Shown one piece after another: positions 53,041 to 62,011 of a stretch of DNA of 64,000 nt. How positions within the stretch are numbered: position 1 is the stretch's first letter; every line of letters starts with the position of its first letter. The stretch comes from Leptolyngbya boryana PCC 6306. GTDB taxonomy: Bacteria; Cyanobacteriota; Cyanobacteriia; Leptolyngbyales; Leptolyngbyaceae. The notes under the pieces were generated by a model that was not told the origin of the DNA, searched no databases, and was given only the letters and a program-made list of their open reading frames with translations. The position numbers were made by a program, and so were the translations under genes. The DNA lies in the NCBI RefSeq assembly GCF_000353285.1, contig NZ_KB731324.1, positions 2,808,577 to 2,872,576 of the forward strand. The letters run 5' to 3'.

Positions 53041-53143
53041 AAGAGCGATCGTAAAATCAAAACCTAGTCGCGAATGGAATTTCTTGATTTTTCTCGCTAG
53101 AGTATGAGGCATCGAACAATACTTTGCCTTGAAGGGTAAGACG

Positions 53144-55789
53144 ATGAGCGCGATCGAGATTTTCCTCTCCTACGCTTCTCAAGATGAATCATTGATGAAA
53201 GAGTTGGAGAAGCACCTCAGCACCTTGGAGCGACAAGGGATCATTAGGGCTTGGCATAATCAAAAAATTACCGTAGGGGCTGAACGGGCTGAACAGATTG
53301 ATCATCATCTCGAATCGGCTCAAATTATTCTGCTGTTGATTAGCTCAGATTTTCTTGCTTCTAAAAAACGCTATGAAATCGAACTCAAGCGGGCAATGGA
53401 GCGGCATGAATCGAAGGAAGCACTTGTGATTCCAGTGATTCTACGTCCGGTAGATTGGAAAGGTGCTTCATTTAGCAAATTAGAAGCATTACCACGAGAC
53501 GGTAGAGCGATTACCCAATGGGCAAATCAAGATGAGGCGTTTGAAAGTGTAGTGAGGGGAATTCGTCGTGCAATTGAATTTCCAGACTCAGAGATAGATC
53601 CTATCGTGCAATCTATCCGTCAACGGATCAGTCGAGATATTCAAAAACGCTGTGGCACGATGCGGGTGTTGGATATGGAGCAAAGGATTACGATCGATTC
53701 GATTTACACAACCGTCAATATTCTAGAAAAGCTTACAGGAAATCAACGGCGGAGTATTGAGCAATTGCTCGAAGGTTGTAATTTTGAAGACTTCGATCGC
53801 TTTAGTTTAGGAAGAGTGCAGCAAAAACGCATCCCCGGATTAGAAGCAGTTCAAAAGCATAACAAACTCTTAATTTTAGGCAAGCCTGGAGCAGGTAAAA
53901 CGACTTTTCTCAAGTGGTTAGCTCTGCAATGTCAGGCAGGACAACTGTACAAAAATCACATTCCGATCTTTGTCCCTCTGAAGGAATTTGCAGAAGCATC
54001 AGGACAACCAAGCTTGATCGAATTTATTGCAAAACAATTTGCTGAATGTGGAATCGAGAATCCTGAAATCGTCAAAAAGATTTCGCTGGCGGGTCGATCT
54101 CTGATTTTGCTCGATGGCTTAGACGAAGTGAGGGCGGAAGATCAAAACCATATCTTAAATACAATTCAGCAGACTTCGCGACAGTTCGATGGCAATCAAT
54201 TTGTCATGACCTGTCGGATTGCAGCCAAGGAATATACGTTTGAGAGCTTTACAGAGGTAGAAGTTGCTGATTTTGACACGGAACAAATTGCTGACTTTGC
54301 GTTCAAGTGGTTTCAGCACAAAGATCCAACTAAAGCCACAGAATTTTCAAAAGCATTAGAAGCACATCCAGGTTTACAAGAACTTGCAACGAATCCTCTC
54401 TTGCTTACTCTGCTGTGCTTGGTTTACGGCGAACAAGCTGGATTTCCAGCTAACCGAGCAGAACTCTACAAAGAAGGCTTAGATGTCTTGCTGAAAAAGT
54501 GGGATGGCAAGCGAAACATCACGCGAGATGTCGTATACAAACAACTCTCGCTCAACCGCAAAGAAGACTTACTGAGCCAAATTGCTTTTAATGCGTTTAC
54601 GCGAAGCGAGTACTTTTTCAAGCAGAGATTTGTTGAGGAGGAGATTCAAGACTACATTCGCAACTTACCCAATGCAAATCTTGACCCAGAAACCTTGCAA
54701 CTCGATCGCGAAGCGGTGTTGAAGTCGATCGAGGCACAGCATGGCTTACTCGTTGAGCGGGCACGCGGAATCTATTCATTTTCTCATCTCACTTTTCAGG
54801 AATACTTCACTGCTCGAAAAATTGAAAAGTCTGAGGGAGATTTCAAAGAGATTGTCTGCCATGTCACCGAAAAGCGTTGGCGAGAAGTCTTTTTGCTAAC
54901 AGTTGGAATGCTAAGAAATGCAGATAAGTTTTTCTTGGCAATGAAACGAGAAATCGATGGCATTCTAGCGAAAGATGAAAAACTCCAACAATTTCTCACT
55001 TTTGTTGAGCAAAAGTCTTACTCAACAAAAGCTTCCTATAAACCTGCTGCAATTCGAGCTTTTTACCTCACCCTCGACCGCGACCACACCCGCGCCCTCG
55101 ACTATGCCCTCGGCCTCTACCTCTACGGCGCCCTCTACCTCGACATCGAGTTCGCCCTCGCCCTCGCCCTCGACCACGCCCTCGACCACGCCCTCTACCG
55201 CGAGGTCGACCTCGACCGCGAACTCGACCGCGACCGCGAACTCGACATCGAACTCGACCTCGACCTCGAACTCTACCGCGCCCTCTACCTCTACCGCGCC
55301 CTCGACGGCAACCACACCCGCGCCCTCGACCGCGACCGCGAACTCGCCCGCGCCCTCGACCGCGACCGCGAACTCGCCCGCGCCCTCGACCCCAAATTGA
55401 ATCAAAAGCTCCAACAGCTTAAATCACAACTTCCCTCAATAGAAAACAGGGAACATTTCAAACAATGGTGGAAAACAAATGGACAAAATTGGACTGAACA
55501 ACTCAGAACTGTAATGATTCAGCATCGCAACATCGGGCACAATTGGCAATTTACCACGACTCAGAAACAGCTTCTCAATCAGTACTACGAAGCTAACCGT
55601 CTCCTTGTCGCCTGCCTCAACAGCGATTGCTACGTCAGCCGCAAAGTCCGCGAGGAAATCGAAGCGACCTTACTGTTGCCCTACAATCGCTCCGGCATCA
55701 GCACACAACCCAAGCCAAAGACACAACCTCAAAACGTTGGAAACGCGATCGACTATCTCAAAAACGCAATTCGATGGACTGATCGATAG
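53144..55789 (+). CDS. TIR-NACHT NLR-like protein with repeat-rich C-terminus
   Basis: 881 residues from the ATG at 53144 (GAAGGG seven bases upstream). Residues 1-145 are a TIR domain (IEIFLSYASQDESLMKELEK; LISSDFLASKKRYEIELKRA, with Glu80 as likely NADase residue). Then come a helical linker, a NACHT ATPase with Walker A GKPGAGKTT at 246-254 and Walker B LILLDGLDEV at 320-329, and helical domains ending YSFSHLTFQEYFTARKIEKS. About 640-750 is a low-complexity array of L-D-R-E-A dipeptides, then a QKLQQLKSQLPS helical tail. Known TIR-NACHT proteins are anti-phage sensors that deplete NAD+; that role here is inferred. Confidence 0.9.
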   Translation: MSAIEIFLSYASQDESLMKELEKHLSTLERQGIIRAWHNQKITVGAERAEQIDHHLESAQIILLLISSDFLASKKRYEIELKRAMERHESKEALVIPVILRPVDWKGASFSKLEALPRDGRAITQWANQDEAFESVVRGIRRAIEFPDSEIDPIVQSIRQRISRDIQKRCGTMRVLDMEQRITIDSIYTTVNILEKLTGNQRRSIEQLLEGCNFEDFDRFSLGRVQQKRIPGLEAVQKHNKLLILGKPGAGKTTFLKWLALQCQAGQLYKNHIPIFVPLKEFAEASGQPSLIEFIAKQFAECGIENPEIVKKISLAGRSLILLDGLDEVRAEDQNHILNTIQQTSRQFDGNQFVMTCRIAAKEYTFESFTEVEVADFDTEQIADFAFKWFQHKDPTKATEFSKALEAHPGLQELATNPLLLTLLCLVYGEQAGFPANRAELYKEGLDVLLKKWDGKRNITRDVVYKQLSLNRKEDLLSQIAFNAFTRSEYFFKQRFVEEEIQDYIRNLPNANLDPETLQLDREAVLKSIEAQHGLLVERARGIYSFSHLTFQEYFTARKIEKSEGDFKEIVCHVTEKRWREVFLLTVGMLRNADKFFLAMKREIDGILAKDEKLQQFLTFVEQKSYSTKASYKPAAIRAFYLTLDRDHTRALDYALGLYLYGALYLDIEFALALALDHALDHALYREVDLDRELDRDRELDIELDLDLELYRALYLYRALDGNHTRALDRDRELARALDRDRELARALDPKLNQKLQQLKSQLPSIENREHFKQWWKTNGQNWTEQLRTVMIQHRNIGHNWQFTTTQKQLLNQYYEANRLLVACLNSDCYVSRKVREEIEATLLLPYNRSGISTQPKPKTQPQNVGNAIDYLKNAIRWTDR
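55068..55390 (+). repeat. GC-rich codon-repeat array within the TIR-NACHT gene
   Basis: About 320 bp are built from six-base words CTCGAC, CGCGAC, CTCGCC and CGCGAA. An exact 30-bp unit occurs at 55321-55350 and 55351-55380. The array is far richer in G+C than its flanks and is open in all three plus frames and in the long minus frame, because the words avoid stop codons. Confidence 0.9.
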
Positions 55790-56009
55790 GATTGTGGAAT
55801 GCGATCGGAAATGGCGATTGGAAATAGCGATCGTGAAGGCGGAATTCTTGCTGCGTTTCATTCGGCTTCAGCCCCCTAAACCCCCCATTCTGGGGGACTT
55901 TGAGTAATTGGAATCGTATGAATTTAACGATCGTGCTGCATCAATAACACCACCCACTTCTCAGAGGGTATTTTAAAAGTATCAACCGTTTCCTCGCTCC
56001 GTTCTATCT

Positions 56010-56138
56010 CGCCCCGGAATGAATTCGGGGCTAACGGTGCGAAGTCCTTTGAAAAGGACTGAAGACCTGATTCTGATTGGCCGTTAGTCCCTTCAGCGGA
56101 CTTTGTTCAACTAGCCCCGACTTTCAGTCCGGGGGCGG
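56010..56138. repeat. Structured palindromic repeat, copy B
   Basis: It has the same layout as the copy at 52166: CCCCGGAATGAATTCGGGG stem, GGTGCGAAGT, stem GTCCTTTGAAAAGGAC, TGAAGA, GGCCGTTAGTCC, and a final CCCCGACTTTCAGTCCGGGG-like stem. Stem bases differ from copy A but pair again. It ends 5 bp before the broken gene at 56143. The 220 bp between the TIR-NACHT stop and this repeat carry only CCCCC/GGGGG filler. Confidence 0.75.
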
Positions 56139-56142
56139 GTGA

Positions 56143-56368
56143 ATGTGTCTCAACGATTACTTTTTAAACATCCTCTCAGATTGGCAAGCTGTCATCATTG
56201 ATCGCAACCACAACACCGAGCAAACCAAACTCCATCCGAGTGTGATCGCTCCTCAACGGCGAACAAGTCCACTGCATTTTTCTCAACGAACTCGGAGACA
56301 TCGAATCGCTTCCGCTTTCAGTCGCCACACTCGTTTTGACTTGGATTGAAGAACACACAAATCAATGA
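56143..56368 (+). pseudogene. Frameshifted gene fragment
   Basis: One frame reads NDYFLNILSDWQAVIIDRNH up to about 56250. The sense then continues in the next frame as NGEQVHCIFLNELGDIESLP and TLVLTWIEEHTNQ, ending at 56368. Removing one base near GCTCCTCAACGG restores a single frame. The 5' end is missing, apparently cut by the structured repeat. The parent family is not recognised. Confidence 0.6.
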
Positions 56369-56374
56369 CCTTCT

Positions 56375-57544
56375 CTATCTCTGCATCAGAACTCGGTGCG
56401 TCAGTCGTACAATCCGTAGAAAATAATACAGAAAAGAAAGGGACTGAGGCAGCGCAACCAGTTGTCGATCGCGCTCGTTGGGGACTAGACGCATTCCCAC
56501 CACTATCAAGGTCGTTGCCAAAAATTGCAGACTAATCACTACGCCATGCCATGCCTGATCAACCGTTCTAAGCTGATACCAAAACTCTGACCAAAATGGG
56601 TCTGTTGGCTGAGTTGGACGATCAATTTTGGTCACAATCTGCTGAGCGACCTGCTCAGCGATCGCTTGTGTTTCTTGAATTTTAGTCAGCACTTCCACAG
56701 GCAATGGGACTTGTAGAAGTTGGGATACAACACCCAACCCAATCATGACAAGTTTCCGAACTCGCAGTTGATCGGCAACTTGCCAAACTTGATGCCAATC
56801 TAGAGCAGGGTAAGCACAAATTAACTTTGCTAGATCACAAGCTTGTTTCAGCGACGATCGTCGAGTGGGTTCTTTGACCGTATTGACTGCCTGAATGACC
56901 AGCGTGACCTCGACTGAAAACGTTTGAATCGTCTGGAGCGCAATTGAGCGGATTTGTAAGTTCTGCCAGAGCATATCAGGATACTCTCGTCGCCACCTTC
57001 GTCGGGGAGGAATTCCCCAATGCAGATCTAAAACACTCGATCGCGCCGGATTCAATAATGAAATTTGACAGTACCGATTAGAGGTCAATGCTTCTTGAAT
57101 GGCAGTTGACCCTGGACTATATTCTTGAGTCATTAAGACTGCTTTTGCTTGCCAGAAATCTTGATAGCGCACCAGCAAATCCAAATCCCCAAACTCCCGC
57201 ATCGCTAAATTGCCGTGAGCGATTTCGGCGAGCACCAGTCCCTTAAAAGGAATAGCCGTAATTCCCTGCTCTTTGAGCCGCGCAACAATCTGAAGCAGTT
57301 CTTGCATTCGCACCAAATTGAGATAATTTGTCATTCGGACTGTTTCAGAAAGACGATCCAGCACAGCAGCAGGAACCGTTGGCGAGGTCTTCAAGCTCTG
57401 ATACACCACTGGAGCAAGACTATTGAAGTAAGCTAAGTCGAGCAAGTCTGACCAATTGACAGTACTGAACTCCAGTTCGGTCGTAGTTCCACAATAATAT
57501 CGAACGCAGTCAAGTAAGCAATCAGCGGCAGCAGCACGGATCAT
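56375..57544 (-). CDS. PF14907-type nucleotidyltransferase family protein
   Basis: The 389-residue protein has a nucleotidyltransferase core LKEQGITAIPFKGLVLAEIA, then LAMREFGDLDLLVRYQDF, where the GDLDLLV Asp pair is the metal site of the NTP_transf_5 family. Members recur in lasso-peptide and related RiPP clusters, often beside HPr-kinase-like proteins (paeninodin type); their chemistry is unsettled to my knowledge. The C-terminus has a hydrophobic stretch (VVISLQFLATTLIVVG). It is divergent from the B2 gene with 116 bp between, which probably holds both promoters. Confidence 0.8.
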   Translation of the reverse strand: MIRAAAADCLLDCVRYYCGTTTELEFSTVNWSDLLDLAYFNSLAPVVYQSLKTSPTVPAAVLDRLSETVRMTNYLNLVRMQELLQIVARLKEQGITAIPFKGLVLAEIAHGNLAMREFGDLDLLVRYQDFWQAKAVLMTQEYSPGSTAIQEALTSNRYCQISLLNPARSSVLDLHWGIPPRRRWRREYPDMLWQNLQIRSIALQTIQTFSVEVTLVIQAVNTVKEPTRRSSLKQACDLAKLICAYPALDWHQVWQVADQLRVRKLVMIGLGVVSQLLQVPLPVEVLTKIQETQAIAEQVAQQIVTKIDRPTQPTDPFWSEFWYQLRTVDQAWHGVVISLQFLATTLIVVGMRLVPNERDRQLVALPQSLSFLYYFLRIVRLTHRVLMQR

Positions 57545-57660
57545 GCGGAGGAACAGTCCGGGGTTATCTCAACATTTCACTGTACATTTGATAACTCAAT
57601 TAGTCCGGATATTTACTGAATAACGCCGTAAAGTAGAGCGGAAAATATCTTGTCAATCCT

Positions 57661-58110
57661 ATGCGGCGATTGTTTCATCAAGTTTCCTGTTGGTTTGCGC
57701 TTTCTCCGCCTGATCGGACTCTGTTCCTGCAAGCCTTTTTGTTGTTACCGCTGACAGCTTGGAGTCTAGAGATTGGCGGATTGCGACAGACACAGCGCTG
57801 GTTGAATTGGCTCACTGCACACTGCTCCAAAACGGCAAACGACCCTGCTCAACTGCATCATATCGCTCGAATCGTCAACTTAGCCGCGCAATCTAGCCCC
57901 TGGGGAAACTGTCTGAAGCGATCGCTTGTTCTTTGGGTGCTGCTGCGCTATCGAGGCGTTGAGACCACCTTACAAATCGGAGTCCGACGACAACAACAAC
58001 TGTTTTTAGCTCATGCTTGGATCGAGTTTGAAAACCTTGTCCTGAACGATCATCCTGATGTAGCCCACCAATTCAGCCCCTTTACCCAGTTGGTACCCCG
58101 AACCGAATGA
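57661..58110 (+). CDS. Lasso-peptide B2-type leader peptidase (transglutaminase-like)
   Basis: The 149-residue protein matches the stand-alone B2 protease of split lasso clusters (C-terminal part of McjB). After an N-terminal helical region it has GNCLKRSLVLWVLLRYRG with catalytic Cys84, AHAWIEFENLVLND with His118 and Asp130. B2 removes the leader peptide after a Thr at position -2, guided by an RRE protein B1. No B1 is fused to it or visible next to it. A small frame overlaps its stop by ATGA, and the ABC exporter follows. Expected substrate: the precursor at 63214-63372. Confidence 0.87.
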   Translation: MRRLFHQVSCWFALSPPDRTLFLQAFLLLPLTAWSLEIGGLRQTQRWLNWLTAHCSKTANDPAQLHHIARIVNLAAQSSPWGNCLKRSLVLWVLLRYRGVETTLQIGVRRQQQLFLAHAWIEFENLVLNDHPDVAHQFSPFTQLVPRTE

Positions 58111-58220
58111 TGTCTCTTCCTGGCAACGCTACCTTGCTAAAGCAACCCTGTTTTGCGATCGTCAAAAACATTCTTGGCAACGCGATCCAGCATCAATTTG
58201 TGCTGCTGCATCTCGCCTAG
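58107..58220 (+). CDS. Possible 37-residue peptide coupled to the B2 gene
   Basis: The ATG overlaps the B2 stop (ATGA) and the frame ends 4 bp before the exporter start; it begins MMSLPGNATLLKQPCFAIVK. There is no family match and no leader motif. It may be a real coupled peptide, or simply an open frame in a degraded tail, since another frame through the same DNA is also open (WQRYLAKATLFCDRQKHSW). Confidence 0.25.
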   Translation: MMSLPGNATLLKQPCFAIVKNILGNAIQHQFVLLHLA

Positions 58221-58224
58221 CACC

Positions 58225-60015
58225 ATGCAAATTCGTCAAGTCATAAAAGCGCTGCACTTGTTACCTGTGTTGAGGTTAATTTGGTCCGCAGCGCCAAAGT
58301 GGACAACGATTCGCCTGATTCTTGTCGCGATTCAGGGCGTATTACCATTGCCCTTACTCTACTTCACAAAATTAATCGTTGATACAGTCAGCGCTAGTCT
58401 TCATCAGCCAGATTTACCAAGGCTTTTGGCTCTATTGGCAGGAGTGGCAAGCGTCATGCTGATCACGATTGTGTGCAATGCCATTTCAGAGTTTGTCAAC
58501 ACTGCTCAATCGCAGCAAGTCACGAACTACATGCAGGATGTTCTTCATGCTAAGTCGATCGAAATTGACTTAGAGTACTACGAGAACTCAGACTATCAAG
58601 ACACGCTACAGCGTGCCCAGCAACAAGCGCTTCATCGTCCAGCGACTGTAGTGAATAATACTCTTGAGGTCGTGCAAAACAGTATTTCCCTGATGGGAAT
58701 GATCGCTTTATTGCTGTCATTGCATTGGGGGGTCGCCGCAGTTTTATTTGTAGCAGTGATTCCGACTACTATGGTGCGGTTGAAGTTTGTGAATGTGCGC
58801 CACGAATGGTATCGACGACGCACTGCGATGGATCGACACAATCGGTATCTCAGTTGGCTTTTAATCAGCGATTGGTATGCCAAAGAACTGCGACTGTTTA
58901 ATCTGGGACAGTTTTTTCGCCAGCGATTTAATCGCCAGCAGCAGCAACTCTATCGAGAAACTCTAGAGATTGGGCAACAACAAGCGATCGCAAATGGTTG
59001 CGCTCAGACACTTGCAGGAGCATTGATATTTGCAGCTTATGCCTTTATTGTTTATCAGGCATTTCAAGGCACGTTGCAGGTTGGTGATCTGGTGCTTTGT
59101 CGTGAAGCATTGCTACGTGGGCAAGGTGCGTTGTCAGGTGTAATGTCGCGGATTGGAGGACTTTATGAAGACAATCTTTTTCTGGCAAACTTATATGAGT
59201 TTTTACGGTTGAAGCCGAAGTTAGTCGAACCGATACGACCTCAGTCGATCCCAACACCCATGCAGCAAGGAATTGTGTTTGATCGAGTGAGCTTTCAGTA
59301 CGACAATTCTGCGCGTCAAGCGATTCGAGATATTTCACTCAACATTGCTCCTGGAGAAGTGATTGCTTTAGTGGGTGGAAATGGTTCTGGAAAAACAACA
59401 TTAATCAAGCTGCTGTGTCGATTGTATGATCCCACAGCAGGACGAATTACAATCGATGGGATTGATCTCAATCAGTTTGCGATCTCCGACTTGCGACGAC
59501 AGTTCAGCGTGGTGTTTCAAGACTATGCGAAGTACCAAATGACCGCACAGGAAAACATTTGGCTGGGCAATATTGAACTCTCTCCGGATCATGAGCGAAT
59601 TTTCAAAGCAGCCCATCACAGTGGGGCAGATGCTGTGATTCAAACATTACCTCAAGGCTATGACACCATTTTAGGAAAGTACTTTGAGACGGGTGAAGAA
59701 CTGAGTCTGGGACAATGGCAGAAAGTTGCCTTGGCAAGAGCATTTTTGCGCGCTGCTCAGGTGATCATTCTCGATGAACCAACGAGTGCGATCGATCCAG
59801 AAGCCGAAGCCGAAATTTTCCAGAGCTTTCGTCAATTGATTCAAAACCAAGCTGCGATCCTGGTAAGCCATCGGCTTTCGACGGTCAAGCTCGCGGATTG
59901 CATTTATGTGATGGAAAACGGTTGCATTGTCGAGCGGGGAACACACGAGGAATTAATGCAGCAGCAAGGCAAATATGCTTTCTTATTTGAAACCCAAGCT
60001 CAAAACTATCGATAA
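58225..60015 (+). CDS. ABC exporter (McjD-like half transporter)
   Basis: About 596 residues from the ATG at 58225 (MQIRQVIKALHLLPVLRLIW); a TTG 72 bp earlier is unlikely. Six membrane segments in the first 310 residues precede an ATPase domain with Walker A VGGNGSGKTTL, the signature LSLGQWQKVALARAF and Walker B VIILDEPTSAID. It has no N-terminal C39 peptidase, so leader removal must be done elsewhere, consistent with B2. Homodimeric McjD-type exporters secrete the mature peptide and confer self-immunity. It lies downstream of B2 in the same direction. Confidence 0.88.
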   Translation: MQIRQVIKALHLLPVLRLIWSAAPKWTTIRLILVAIQGVLPLPLLYFTKLIVDTVSASLHQPDLPRLLALLAGVASVMLITIVCNAISEFVNTAQSQQVTNYMQDVLHAKSIEIDLEYYENSDYQDTLQRAQQQALHRPATVVNNTLEVVQNSISLMGMIALLLSLHWGVAAVLFVAVIPTTMVRLKFVNVRHEWYRRRTAMDRHNRYLSWLLISDWYAKELRLFNLGQFFRQRFNRQQQQLYRETLEIGQQQAIANGCAQTLAGALIFAAYAFIVYQAFQGTLQVGDLVLCREALLRGQGALSGVMSRIGGLYEDNLFLANLYEFLRLKPKLVEPIRPQSIPTPMQQGIVFDRVSFQYDNSARQAIRDISLNIAPGEVIALVGGNGSGKTTLIKLLCRLYDPTAGRITIDGIDLNQFAISDLRRQFSVVFQDYAKYQMTAQENIWLGNIELSPDHERIFKAAHHSGADAVIQTLPQGYDTILGKYFETGEELSLGQWQKVALARAFLRAAQVIILDEPTSAIDPEAEAEIFQSFRQLIQNQAAILVSHRLSTVKLADCIYVMENGCIVERGTHEELMQQQGKYAFLFETQAQNYR

Positions 60016-60027
60016 TATGAATCGATT

Positions 60028-60972
60028 CTAAGCTGCGATCGAGGCAAAGTCGAAACTGTGGAGCAGCGATCGCAGACCTTGTTTAGTGCTCCATTGAGGA
60101 TGAAAATTCAACGCGGTTCGGGCTAGCATGATCTCGGCTTGAGAGTATTGAATATCACCGGGTCGCGCAGCGGCAAACTGCATTCCTGCTTGGTAATTGG
60201 GAAAACTTAACCTCAGCCAGTCGATCAGTTGTAAAAGTGAGGTCGCCTTTCCCGTACCAATGTTACACACAAGCGACGATCCGGGAGCCAGTGGAGCTTG
60301 TAAGGCTTGCACAAAGGCTTGAGCAACATCTTTAACATAGACAAAGTCGCGAGTTTGAGTGCCATCGCCGTAAACTGTAAGCGGTACTCCCTGCTGCATC
60401 GCTTGAATAAACTGCGAGATGACTCCAGAGTAGGAAGAATGGGGAGCCTGTCGATCGCCAAACACATTGAACAACCGCAATCCTACAAAGGAAAATCCGC
60501 AGCGCTCAGCAAATAAACGCCCATATTGTTCACTGGCTAATTTTTGTAGCCCGTAGGGAGAAATAGGCGCGATCGCGTGTTCTTCAGAAATAGAAGTCGC
60601 GGACAGATTGCCATAAACGGCGGCTGAACTCGCAAAAACGAGTTTGGGAATCGATAACGCTTGACAGAGATTGATCACTGCAATAATGCTCGAAAGGTTA
60701 TTGTGATGAGACTGAGTTGAATGAAGCCATGAGTCCATGACTGAAGGGGTTGCAGCCAAGTGGACAAGACCATCAATTTTGCCGGAAAAATCAATCGGTT
60801 GACAGCGCAAAATATCTTTTTGTAGGACTGATAATTGTGGATGTGAAGATAGATTTTTCAGCGATCCAGTCATCAGATTATCGACAACAATTGCAGAATG
60901 TCCTTGTGTTAAGAGTTCTTCGGTGACGTGAGAGCCAATAAATCCAGCTCCACCAGTAACGATAAAGCGCAT
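60028..60972 (-). CDS. NAD-dependent epimerase/dehydratase (SDR)
   Basis: The 314-residue extended SDR opens [20 protein letters not shown] and has the catalytic Tyr-Lys in ISPYGLQKLASEQ, plus RLFNVFGDRQAP. It resembles UDP-glucose/UDP-GlcNAc 4-epimerases and would supply an activated sugar. It starts 2 bp after the stop of the family 2 glycosyltransferase, in one minus-strand operon with the kinase and, further upstream, the precursor. It converges with the ABC exporter gene. Confidence 0.87.
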   Translation of the reverse strand: MRFIVTGGAGFIGSHVTEELLTQGHSAIVVDNLMTGSLKNLSSHPQLSVLQKDILRCQPIDFSGKIDGLVHLAATPSVMDSWLHSTQSHHNNLSSIIAVINLCQALSIPKLVFASSAAVYGNLSATSISEEHAIAPISPYGLQKLASEQYGRLFAERCGFSFVGLRLFNVFGDRQAPHSSYSGVISQFIQAMQQGVPLTVYGDGTQTRDFVYVKDVAQAFVQALQAPLAPGSSLVCNIGTGKATSLLQLIDWLRLSFPNYQAGMQFAAARPGDIQYSQAEIMLARTALNFHPQWSTKQGLRSLLHSFDFASIAA

Positions 60973-60974
60973 CT

Positions 60975-62006
60975 TCAGTATCCTTTTTGTTGTTTTAGAA
61001 AGTGGCGCAAGGCAGACAGAAACACGAACTGCTCAGGATGAAGACGCGCTTTAATCCACTGCTTGATGTTGTGTTTGACTCGATTAATGCTGAGAGAGCT
61101 TAAAAGCGCGATCGCAATTCTTGAACCCCAGTCACTTGGCGAGAGCCGCATCGTACCGGCTCCGATAAAGGAAGCAGAGCGGAGTCGATCGAAGATTCCG
61201 CCACCCTGGGTTTTGTGCAAGTAGAATGCAGTTTTACAGAGTGCTAGAGCAGCGATTGGATGACGGTTTTCTCGCAATAATCTCGCTTCATCTTCTGTGC
61301 AGCCAAACAGTAAAGGTGCATTTTGAACAAAACAATCATCAGTTAAGGCTTTCAACGTTCCTTGACCAATGTATGTTGCCGTTTCACTATTGCTCCGAAT
61401 GCGGTAGTAGATGAGCGGTAACTCTAAATTGGCGAGCTTATATTTTGTGGCAACTCTTAGCCAAAGATCATAATCTTCGACACCCGGTCGTTCTCGATAG
61501 TTACCCACCTCTAAGATGGCTGACCGTCTAAACATGACAGATGGATGCGCCATACTGTTAACGCTGATCAGGTAGTTTACAATGTCCTCAGGGTGAGTCG
61601 GTCTAGGATAGAGTTCATTGAACCCTGTATCTTGGTGGATGAGATACATAGAACTGCCAACCACAGCAACATCCGGATGAGCGATTAAATACGAAAGTTG
61701 TGTTTCCAGGCGTTGTGGCACATTGATATCGTCGGCATCAATTCGAGCGCATAGTTCTGTGTTGGATGCTTCAACCATTTTGGCTAAGGAACCTCCAACC
61801 CCACACGGATCATTTGTCACCACTCGACCCGGTAAGCGTTCAGGAACCCATTTTTCTAGTTCTTCCAACGTGCCATCAGTTGAACCATTGTCCCAAATTA
61901 AAACTTCCCAGTTTTCGTAAGTTTGTGCCTCGATCGAGGCTAGAGTTTCGGGCAGGTAAGGCATCCCATTTTTGACAGGAATTAACCAGGTGACACATTC
62001 GCTCAT
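60975..62006 (-). CDS. Family 2 glycosyltransferase
   Basis: The 343-residue GT-A enzyme has VTWLIPVKNGMPYLPETLAS at the N-terminus, NGSTDGTLEEL near residue 41, and the metal-binding CARIDADDINVPQRL near 87 (DAD). GVEDYDLWLRVATKYKL near 179 supplies the ED-type catalytic region. It would transfer a sugar from a nucleotide donor. It sits 5 bp after the HPr-kinase-like gene and 2 bp before the epimerase, so the three are cotranscribed. The acceptor could be the T/S-rich peptide or a cell polysaccharide. Confidence 0.88.
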   Translation of the reverse strand: MSECVTWLIPVKNGMPYLPETLASIEAQTYENWEVLIWDNGSTDGTLEELEKWVPERLPGRVVTNDPCGVGGSLAKMVEASNTELCARIDADDINVPQRLETQLSYLIAHPDVAVVGSSMYLIHQDTGFNELYPRPTHPEDIVNYLISVNSMAHPSVMFRRSAILEVGNYRERPGVEDYDLWLRVATKYKLANLELPLIYYRIRSNSETATYIGQGTLKALTDDCFVQNAPLLFGCTEDEARLLRENRHPIAALALCKTAFYLHKTQGGGIFDRLRSASFIGAGTMRLSPSDWGSRIAIALLSSLSINRVKHNIKQWIKARLHPEQFVFLSALRHFLKQQKGY

Positions 62007-62011
62007 AAGTT

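Noticed and set aside
55022-55414. Long open frames on the other frame and strand through the TIR-NACHT repeat array
   Set aside because: They exist only because the six-base words contain no stop codons; no starts or homology support them.
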